64,000 bases of DNA from NCBI GenBank assembly GCA_028281465.1, contig JANQJV010000297.1, forward strand, positions 1 to 64,000, written 5' to 3'. Below the pieces are notes generated by a model. It did no database searches. It saw nothing but the letters and a program-made list of their open reading frames with translations, and had not been told where the DNA came from. Positions 57,606 through 64,000 of this stretch are shown one piece after another. How positions within the stretch are numbered: position 1 is the first letter of the stretch; each line of letters begins with the position of its first letter. The stretch comes from Azospirillaceae bacterium (GTDB taxonomy: Bacteria > Pseudomonadota > Alphaproteobacteria > Azospirillales > Azospirillaceae). The translations under genes and the position numbers were made by a program.

Positions 57606-58994
57606 TCAGGTGCGGTAACACACGTCTTTCGCCGCCTTGACGATGACCTCCGGCTGTGGCAGGGCGAGCTTCTCAAGATTGGCAGCATAGGGCAGCGGCA
57701 CATCAGCCCCGGTGACCCGAACCACGGGCGCGTCCAGATGGTCAAAGGCGTGTTCCATCATCAGTGCCGACAGTTCGGAACCGATGCCGGCGAACGGCCA
57801 GCCCTCCTCCACCGAAACCAGACGATTGGTTTTGGCCACGCTGGCCACCAGCGTCGCGACATCCAGTGGACGTAGCGTACGCAGATCGATGACTTCGGCG
57901 TCGATGCCTTCGCTTGCCAAGTGCTCCGCCGCCTTCAGCGCATGACCCACCATGAGCGAGAAGGCGGTGATGGTCACGTCGCGCCCGGTGCGCAGTATCT
58001 TGGCCCGACCGATCGGCACAATAAACTCTTCGTCTTCCGGCACCGGCCCACTCTGGCCATAGGCAATCTCGTTTTCGAGAAAGATCACCGGATTCGGATC
58101 CCGAATCGCCGATTTGAGCAATCCCTTGGCATCGGCGGCGGCAAAGGGGGCCACAACCGTCAGGCCTGGGCAATGGGCATACCAGCTTGCGTAACATTGC
58201 GAATGTTGCGCCGCCACGCGTGCCGCCGCCCCATTTGGACCACGGAACACGATCGGGCAACCCATTTGCCCACCCGACATGTAAAGAGTCTTGGACGCCG
58301 AGTTGATGATCTGGTCGATCGCCTGCATAGCGAAGTTGAAAGTCATGAACTCGACGACAGGGCGTAATTTCCCGAACGCCGCACCGACACCAAGGCCGGC
58401 AAAGCCGTGCTCAGTAATCGGGGTGTCGATGACACGATTGGACCCGAATTCGGCCAAAAGACCCTGGGTGACCTTGTAAGCGCCCTGATATTCGGCAACT
58501 TCCTCGCCCATCACGAAGACGGTTGGGTCGCGCCGCATTTCTTCAGCCATGGCATCGCGCAGTGCTTCGCGCACCGACTGCTGCTTGCTCGACACGAAGA
58601 AGCGCGCTTCGTCATCCGTCGCGACCGGTGCCGCCGGGATCGGCGTTGCCCCAACACCGCCGGCCGAACCTGGCGGCACGGCCGTTGTCGCCTCGCCTGC
58701 CGCAGACGCTGTCATGGGAGTCGGCGAGGTTGCCCCAGCCGTGACATCCTCACCCTCACCGACCAGCCGTGCAATCGGCGTATTCACCGCCACTCCTTCG
58801 GTGCCTTCCGCGACCAGGATCTGGTGCAAGACGCCTTCGTCCACCGCTTCCACTTCCATGGTCGCCTTGTCGGTTTCGATCTCGGCAATGGCGTCTCCGG
58901 CACTCACCTTATCGCCCTGCGCCTTCAACCATTTGGCAAGCTTGCCTTCGGTCATGGTCGGCGACAGCGCCGGCATTAAGATATCGATCGGCAT
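57606..58994 (-). CDS. pdhB: Pyruvate dehydrogenase E1 beta with N-terminal lipoyl domain
   Basis: 462 residues from the ATG at 58994. Residues 1-80 are a lipoyl domain nearly identical in pattern to that of PdhC ([31 protein letters not shown]), then a Thr/Ala-rich linker. The transketolase-like E1-beta core starts near 130 ([17 protein letters not shown], then [37 protein letters not shown]). The extra lipoyl domain is not found in enterobacterial-type E1. Confidence 0.95.
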   Translation of the reverse strand: MPIDILMPALSPTMTEGKLAKWLKAQGDKVSAGDAIAEIETDKATMEVEAVDEGVLHQILVAEGTEGVAVNTPIARLVGEGEDVTAGATSPTPMTASAAGEATTAVPPGSAGGVGATPIPAAPVATDDEARFFVSSKQQSVREALRDAMAEEMRRDPTVFVMGEEVAEYQGAYKVTQGLLAEFGSNRVIDTPITEHGFAGLGVGAAFGKLRPVVEFMTFNFAMQAIDQIINSASKTLYMSGGQMGCPIVFRGPNGAAARVAAQHSQCYASWYAHCPGLTVVAPFAAADAKGLLKSAIRDPNPVIFLENEIAYGQSGPVPEDEEFIVPIGRAKILRTGRDVTITAFSLMVGHALKAAEHLASEGIDAEVIDLRTLRPLDVATLVASVAKTNRLVSVEEGWPFAGIGSELSALMMEHAFDHLDAPVVRVTGADVPLPYAANLEKLALPQPEVIVKAAKDVCYRT

Positions 58995-59096
58995 TCCCTT
59001 CCTCCGGCGATCAGGCCTACGTGGCGCAGGCCCGGGCATCCGCCGCCCGTTTTCTGGTTCCTGTTTGCAACATGGGGTGTAACGATCGGTGTTCGG

Positions 59097-60113
59097 TCAA
59101 GCCGGCAGCAGCACATCCGTGTAGAGTTCCACCGGGTCCGGTTCCTCGCTTTGCTGGGAGAATTCGGCCGCATCGTTGACGATGATCTTGATCTCGCGGT
59201 CGATCACCTTGAGGGTATCCTCATCCGCGTGCCCGTTGTCCAGGATACGGCTGCGCAACGTGGCGATCGGATCGGATTCGGTCCGCACCTTCGATACTTC
59301 TTCCTTGCTGCGGTACTTGGCGGGGTCGGACATGGAATGACCCCGGTAACGATAAGTCATCATCTCCAGAATGATCGGGCCATTGCCGTTGCGGATGAAC
59401 GCCAGCCATTCCTCGGCAGCCGCGCGCACAGCCGTCACATCCATGCCGTTGACCTGACGCCCGGGAATGCCATAGGCGCTGCCGCGCTGGTGCAATTCGC
59501 CGGCTGACGCTCGTTCCTGCGAGGTCCCCATGCCGTATTTGTTGTTTTCGATGATATACAGCACGGGCAGCTTCCAGAGTGCCGCCATGTTGAAAGACTC
59601 GTAAACCTGCCCCTGATTGACCGCTCCATCGCCCATGTAGCAGGCACAAACGCCGCCATCACCATGGTATTTGTGCGCAAAGGCAAGGCCTGTGCCCAGT
59701 GGCACTTGGGCGCCAACGATCCCATGGCCTCCGAAGAAGCGTTTCTCGCGGCTGAACATGTGCATGGAGCCGCCTTTGCCCTTGGAATAACCGCCACGCC
59801 GACCGGTCAGTTCGGCCATCACGCCTTTGGAATCCATGCCGCAGGCCAACATGTGGCCGTGATCCCGATAGGCGGTGATCACGGAATCGCGGTCGCTCAG
59901 GGCGGCCTGGACGCCGACCACGACGGCTTCCTGGCCGATATACAGATGGCAAAATCCACCGATCAGCCCCATACCGTACAGTTGCCCGGCCTTTTCCTCG
60001 AAGCGGCGGATGAGCAGCATGTCGCGGTAATACTGCAGCAGGACCTCGGTGGTCTCTGCGGGGTCAGATATTTTGCCATCCTCGTTGCTGACGCGTTGCG
60101 CACTGGTGGCCAC
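59097..60113 (-). CDS. pdhA: Pyruvate dehydrogenase E1 alpha
   Basis: 338 residues using the GTG at 60113 with GGGGGG upstream; the frame is open to 60212. IRRFEEKAGQLYGMGLIGGF, then CHLYIGQEA, and GHGIVGAQVPLGTGLAFAHK precede the thiamine-diphosphate motif GDGAVNQGQVYESFNMAALW. RYRGHSMSDP is the phosphorylation-loop region conserved in E1-alpha. It is first in the pdhA-pdhB-pdhC-lpdA-lipA order. Confidence 0.95.
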   Translation of the reverse strand: MATSAQRVSNEDGKISDPAETTEVLLQYYRDMLLIRRFEEKAGQLYGMGLIGGFCHLYIGQEAVVVGVQAALSDRDSVITAYRDHGHMLACGMDSKGVMAELTGRRGGYSKGKGGSMHMFSREKRFFGGHGIVGAQVPLGTGLAFAHKYHGDGGVCACYMGDGAVNQGQVYESFNMAALWKLPVLYIIENNKYGMGTSQERASAGELHQRGSAYGIPGRQVNGMDVTAVRAAAEEWLAFIRNGNGPIILEMMTYRYRGHSMSDPAKYRSKEEVSKVRTESDPIATLRSRILDNGHADEDTLKVIDREIKIIVNDAAEFSQQSEEPDPVELYTDVLLPA

Positions 60114-60493
60114 GTTGGTTCCCCCCGAAAGGTTCGTTGCTTGTTCGGTGCGCTGCAAAAAACGCACTGGGCCGAAATGCAGAAACGGCGTGAAGTCCTG
60201 AAGATGGACCACCTCACACCGTTTCCCTCACCCTAGCCGTGCGCCGGCGGGGACGCAACCAGGCAGGCGTCCTGGCTGGTTTGTTATGAAACCAAATCCG
60301 ATCGAACACGGTCCGGATGGCGACGCCGGCCATTGCACGGGACGTTCCCTGCTGTGCTCCCTGCCGCACCGCGCCTTGAACGAACCACGGCAACGCGTTA
60401 CCCAAAAGCAGCGCGGGTTCCCGGGCCTTCGTGGGTGTTTGTGCCCAGCCGCATCGCCCCCGCCGCCATCAAAGCACGCCAAAGGTGTTTCGC

Positions 60494-60952
60494 ATGCCGT
60501 CAATCACGACCATCTCCGGTCACCAGACCAGGCACCGGTTGCCCATCGCCGCCGCGATCGTCTGTGCCGTGCATGTATTTGTTGTTGCCATACCCAGGCC
60601 GGCAGCCGGTCAACAGATGATTGACCGCAGCCAGGCTGTTCTGCAGGCCTTGGATAAAATCACGGCCCGCGTCTCAACGCTCACGGTTCCGGTCGGCGGG
60701 ACGGTCTCATTTGGTGCGTTGTCGATCACAGCACGGGCTTGCCGGGAACCGCAACCGATCGAACCGCCAGAATCGGCAGCCTTCCTCGAAATACTGGAAA
60801 TGCGACCGGACGAGCCAACAGCGACCGTCTTTACCGGATGGATGTTTGCCTCCAGTCCGGCCCTGTCGTCCATGCAACATGCCGTCTACGACATCTTGGT
60901 CACCGATTGCCGGGACCCGGTTCCACCGACGGCTGACGACCCCTCACGATGA
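60494..60952 (+). CDS. DUF2155 family exported protein
   Basis: 152 residues from the ATG at 60494; hydrophobic residues 18-38 look like a signal peptide. The rest matches DUF2155: LDKITARVSTLTVPVGGTVS, FGALSITARACREP, EILEMRP and FTGWMFASSPALSSMQHAVY followed by DILVTDC. The paired cysteines suggest a disulfide. Function unknown. Found beside aat in alphaproteobacteria. It converges with aat 33 bases away. Confidence 0.85.
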   Translation: MPSITTISGHQTRHRLPIAAAIVCAVHVFVVAIPRPAAGQQMIDRSQAVLQALDKITARVSTLTVPVGGTVSFGALSITARACREPQPIEPPESAAFLEILEMRPDEPTATVFTGWMFASSPALSSMQHAVYDILVTDCRDPVPPTADDPSR

Positions 60953-60985
60953 TCGGCGGAGGTCGTGACGACCGGTACAGGCCGC

Positions 60986-61639
60986 CTAATCTCCGAGCGC
61001 CTTCTGGAAGGTCGCCATGGCGGCCACACCATCGATCCCGGCAAAATCAGTGCGACGGCCGATCGCTCGCGACAAGAGGCGCCGGTAGATGGTGCGCGGA
61101 ATCTCGATGGCGCCGAACTGGGACAAGTGGTCCGTGACGAATTGAGCATCAAGAAGGGTAAAGCCACCATGCCTCAGGCGCGCAACCAGATGAACCAGAG
61201 CAACCTTGCTGGCATCCGACTCGCGACTGAACATGCTCTCACCAAAGAATGCTCCACCCAGGGCGACACCGTAGAGGCCGCCCACCAACGCCCCGTTCCG
61301 CCAGGATTCGATGCTATGGGCGAACCCCTTGGCATGTAGCGAGGTATAAAGGCGGAAAATCTCCTCGTTGATCCAGGTATTCAGGCGTTTGTCGGTCGGT
61401 TCGGCGCAAGCGGCAATCACGCTGGCGAAATCACGGTTGCACACAACTTCGAATCTGTTCCTGCGCACGGTCCTGCGTAAGCGGCGCGGAACGTGGAAAT
61501 CATCCAGGGGCAGGATACCGCGACGGTTCGGATCGAACCAATAGAGTTCGGCCGAATCCGAGCTTTCCGCCATAGGGAAGTAACCGGCGGCATAGGCGCG
61601 TAAAAGCAAATCAGGAGTCAAATCCAGCACCGCGGACAT
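60986..61639 (-). CDS. aat: Leucyl/phenylalanyl-tRNA-protein transferase
   Basis: 217 residues. [61 protein letters not shown] and [20 protein letters not shown] are all family signatures. It adds Leu or Phe to N-terminal Lys/Arg to mark proteins for ClpS/ClpAP. The start could be a few codons up; no strong ribosome-binding site distinguishes them. Confidence 0.95.
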   Translation of the reverse strand: MSAVLDLTPDLLLRAYAAGYFPMAESSDSAELYWFDPNRRGILPLDDFHVPRRLRRTVRRNRFEVVCNRDFASVIAACAEPTDKRLNTWINEEIFRLYTSLHAKGFAHSIESWRNGALVGGLYGVALGGAFFGESMFSRESDASKVALVHLVARLRHGGFTLLDAQFVTDHLSQFGAIEIPRTIYRRLLSRAIGRRTDFAGIDGVAAMATFQKALGD

Positions 61640-61929
61640 GGCCGTCCATCGCAACAGAAAGTGACACGGCGTCGCTGGTCCACACCACCGTCACCGGCCG
61701 TCTCCGGTTCTGCCCACCTTAACCCCGGCATCCTCAGCCTGTGTAGCCACGAGTCAATCGGTGTCGGATTGATGAAGACGTACCATATGAGCCTCGTGCG
61801 CTGAAATGGGATCGCATCAAGAGGGCAGACAAAAAGGCTCACAAGTGTCGTGCTTGCTGCCCGCATTCAATGCATAGAACGCGACGGGACGGGGACGGCA
61901 TCACGCCACGCCCCGTGCGACTCAGATGA

Positions 61930-62823
61930 TCATGCAGCCGCCTGGCTTGGCACATTGCGTACCAAGGCATCGTAGTCTTCCATGAGCGTACGGCTGATCT
62001 GTCCCGGCGTGAAATGGAGCGCGTCAATTTGCCCGACCGGAGTGACCTCCGCGGCTGACCCGGTCAGAAACACCTCATCGGCCAGCCGCAAGTCGTCCGG
62101 CGGAATGGCGCGTTCGATCACCTCCAGACCACGGCGTTTGGCCAGGTTTATGATCGATCGACGAGTGATACCATCCAGAAAACAATCCGGAATCGGCGTA
62201 TGCAGCTTGCCGTCGATGACCAGGAACACATTGGCGCCCGTTGCCTCGGCAATCAGTCCTCGGTAGTCAAGCATCAACGCGTCATGGCAGCCTGCTGCCT
62301 CCGCCGCGTGCTTGCTCAGTGTACAGATCATATACAGCCCGGCTGCCTTTGCCTGTGTCGGTGCACACTCCGGGGATGGCCGACGCCATGTCGCCGTCTG
62401 CAAGCGGATGCCGGCCATTCGCGCTTCCGGTGAGAAATAGCTCGGCCACTCCCAAACCGCGATAGCCACATGGATGGCGTTCTGCTGTGCCGAAACCCCC
62501 ATCATCTCGCTGCCACGCCAGGCAACCGGACGCACATAGCCATCGCGGATGCCTTGGCGTGCCACGGTCGCCTGAGTCGCCGCATCGAGTTCGCCGACGC
62601 CGTACGGCAACGTGAACCCCATCAATTCAGCGGATTGCACCAAGCGCGCGCTATGCTCGGTCAAGGCATACACGGAACCGTTGTAAACCCGTATCCCTTC
62701 AAATACACAGCTTGCATAATGCAGGCCGTGGCTCAGGACATGCAGGTTGGCCTCCCGCCAGGGCACGAACACACCATTGTACCAAATGTCGCCATCACGG
62801 TCATGGAACGGTTTGGGGACCAT
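61930..62823 (-). CDS. ilvE: Branched-chain amino-acid aminotransferase
   Basis: 297 residues, fold-type IV PLP enzyme. HVLSHGLHYASCVFEGIRVY, RPVAWRGSEMMGVSAQ, YMICTLSKHAAEAAG followed by CHDALMLDYRG, and AEATGANVFLVIDG with FLTGSAAEVTPVGQID match IlvE. The PLP lysine is in SKHAAE. It makes Leu, Ile and Val from their 2-oxo acids. It is divergent from the marR-type gene. Confidence 0.92.
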   Translation of the reverse strand: MVPKPFHDRDGDIWYNGVFVPWREANLHVLSHGLHYASCVFEGIRVYNGSVYALTEHSARLVQSAELMGFTLPYGVGELDAATQATVARQGIRDGYVRPVAWRGSEMMGVSAQQNAIHVAIAVWEWPSYFSPEARMAGIRLQTATWRRPSPECAPTQAKAAGLYMICTLSKHAAEAAGCHDALMLDYRGLIAEATGANVFLVIDGKLHTPIPDCFLDGITRRSIINLAKRRGLEVIERAIPPDDLRLADEVFLTGSAAEVTPVGQIDALHFTPGQISRTLMEDYDALVRNVPSQAAA

Positions 62824-62897
62824 AGTGTCTGAATCCTTGTTGGTTTATTTCTCCTGCGTCCTGAAGCTTGTAACATTTGGGCAGTGAACGTGTCAAC

Positions 62898-63452
62898 ATG
62901 GCTGACGTAAAAGCGGGTGTTAATCAGCTATTCCTCCGGGAGGAGGAGCTTCGCCAAGGCATTGAGATGCTCTTCTACGCCTATCGTGAGTTCACAGCCG
63001 AAGCCGATGCAATCCTTGCCGAGATCGGCCTGGGCCGAGCCCACCACCGCGTCATTTACTTCGTGGGCCGGCATAGCGGCATCACGGTCTCAGAGCTGTT
63101 ATCGATTCTCCGCATAACCAAGCAGAGTCTATCTCGGGTGTTGGGCGACCTGGTCCGCCAGGGCTTCATCCTCCAGTCGACGGGCGACAAGGATCGACGC
63201 CAGCGGCTGCTGCGCCTAACGGACAAGGGAGTCGAGCTGGAACGCAAACTGTCTGAGACACAGCGCCAGCGCGTGGCCAAGGCCTATCGCAGCGCGGGCG
63301 CGGAAGCGGTGGAAGGGTTCCGATTGGTGCTGCTGGGTTTGATGCGCGACGCTGACAAGCGCATGTTTTTGGAGCGCCCAAGCTTGGGTGCCGATTCGGG
63401 TGAACGCGACAACTCGCCGTTGCTGACCCAGTTGGCCGGTAAAGGTGCCTGA
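62898..63452 (+). CDS. MarR-family transcriptional regulator
   Basis: 184 residues from the ATG at 62898. A winged-helix domain has AHHRVIYFVGRHSGITVSEL, then LRITKQSLSRVLGDLVRQGF (recognition helix) and DKDRRQRLLRLTDKGVEL (wing). It is divergent from ilvE across about 74 bases and 23 bases upstream of an OmpR-type regulator. Target and effector are unknown. Confidence 0.92.
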   Translation: MADVKAGVNQLFLREEELRQGIEMLFYAYREFTAEADAILAEIGLGRAHHRVIYFVGRHSGITVSELLSILRITKQSLSRVLGDLVRQGFILQSTGDKDRRQRLLRLTDKGVELERKLSETQRQRVAKAYRSAGAEAVEGFRLVLLGLMRDADKRMFLERPSLGADSGERDNSPLLTQLAGKGA

Positions 63453-63475
63453 CCCCTTGCCAGGCGGAGGGCGTA

Positions 63476-64000
63476 TGACCGATCAGACCTCGCATATCCT
63501 GGTTGTGGATGACGATACGCGGCTGCGCGAACTGTTGAGACGCTACCTGGTCGATCATGGGTATTTGGTGACCTCGGCGGCCAGTGCAGAGGAAGCAAGG
63601 GCCCGGCTCCAATCATTCCATGTCGATCTTGTGGTACTCGACATCATGCTGCCGGGAGAGAATGGACTGGACTTGACCCGGTCGTTGCGCCGCATGCAGG
63701 CCACACCCATTCTGCTGCTCACGGCCCGGGGCGAACCCAACGACCGCATCGCAGGTTTGGAGGCCGGGGCTGATGATTATCTGGCCAAGCCATTTGAACC
63801 CCGGGAACTGCTTTTACGTGTGGCCGCCATCCTGCGTCGCCTGCCCAAGGCCGAAGAGCGGCCGTTGCGCACGGTCCAACTCGGCCGGACCGTCTTCGAT
63901 CCGACCCGTGATGAATTGCGCCATGGCGAAACCGTGATTCGACTGACCACGGCCGAAGCTAACCTCTTGCGCGTCTTGTCGGAACATGCCGGCGTGACCC
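63476..64000 (+). CDS. OmpR-family response regulator, 3' end outside window
   Basis: The first 175 codons, cut by the window edge. The ATG has GGAGG upstream. Receiver: HILVVDDDTRLRELLRRYLV, LVVLDIMLPGENGLDLTRSL (phospho-Asp), ILLLTARGEP and DYLAKPFEPRELLLR. The winged-helix output begins at VQLGRTVFDPTRDELRHGE and TTAEANLLRVLSEHAG. The 23-base spacing from the marR-type stop indicates co-transcription. Confidence 0.93.

Noticed and set aside
56622-57875. 417-codon plus-strand frame rich in Arg and Gly
   Set aside because: Antisense to pdhC and the end of pdhB; composition is typical of a shadow of Ala/Pro linkers.

Overview
The window is high-GC DNA from an alphaproteobacterium, probably a Rhodospirillales-like lineage. 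This rests on gene order and gene architecture, not on any database search. The indicators are the dusB-ntrB-ntrC / ntrY-ntrX block followed by trkA, a D-amino-acid aminotransferase, hfq and hflX; a fused ispDF; a PdhB subunit with its own lipoyl domain; a short MetG; and aat beside a DUF2155 gene. No rRNA, tRNA or CRISPR array was seen. The sequence is cut inside a response-regulator gene at the right end.

Layout. 1-8.0 kb: LysE-type exporter, gatB, rsmB, two GNAT acetyltransferases and guaA. 7.9-8.9 kb: gene-free, with hairpin and tandem repeats. 8.9-13.4 kb (minus strand): DUF3500 protein, exported peroxiredoxin-like protein and a DsbD/ScsB-type reductase. 13.6-24.1 kb (plus): envelope and replication run ydcF-rlpA-dacC-tmk-holB-metG-tatD-MBL hydrolase-DUF1835-polytopic membrane protein, with many 1-4 nt overlaps. 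24.1-25.3 kb: a D-tartrate dehydratase-like enolase. 25.7-29.7 kb: an island of lower GC than the rest, flanked by an IS66-type remnant and a broken IS701-type transposase. It holds a frameshifted tlyA tail and, on the minus strand, a radical SAM/SPASM gene followed 17-23 nt later by a 63-residue Cys-containing peptide gene. 29.7-36.9 kb: mazG, a two-component set with two related receivers, an exported Pro/Ala-rich repeat protein, hflX and hfq. 37-48 kb (minus): HAD phosphatase, D-amino-acid aminotransferase, trkA, ntrX-ntrY, ntrC-ntrB-dusB. 48-53 kb: CcsA-like protein, ispDF, CinA-type amidase and a chemoreceptor. 53-62.8 kb (mostly minus): ratA, lipA, lpdA, pdhC, pdhB, pdhA, then DUF2155, aat and ilvE. 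62.9-64 kb: MarR regulator and an OmpR-type regulator.

How genes work together. The pyruvate dehydrogenase run is nearly complete, with three Pdh genes, its E3 and lipoyl synthase. The ntr block joins nitrogen sensing (NtrBC) to the NtrYX pair. The 13.6-24 kb run mixes cell-wall enzymes with essential replication and translation genes. The most promising candidate for something undescribed is the radical SAM/SPASM gene with its adjacent small peptide, which looks like a minimal ribosomal-peptide modification cassette carried on transferred DNA. Second is the exported protein with two sets of internal short repeats. All functional calls come from motif reading; starts were chosen from conserved N-termini and ribosome-binding sites.
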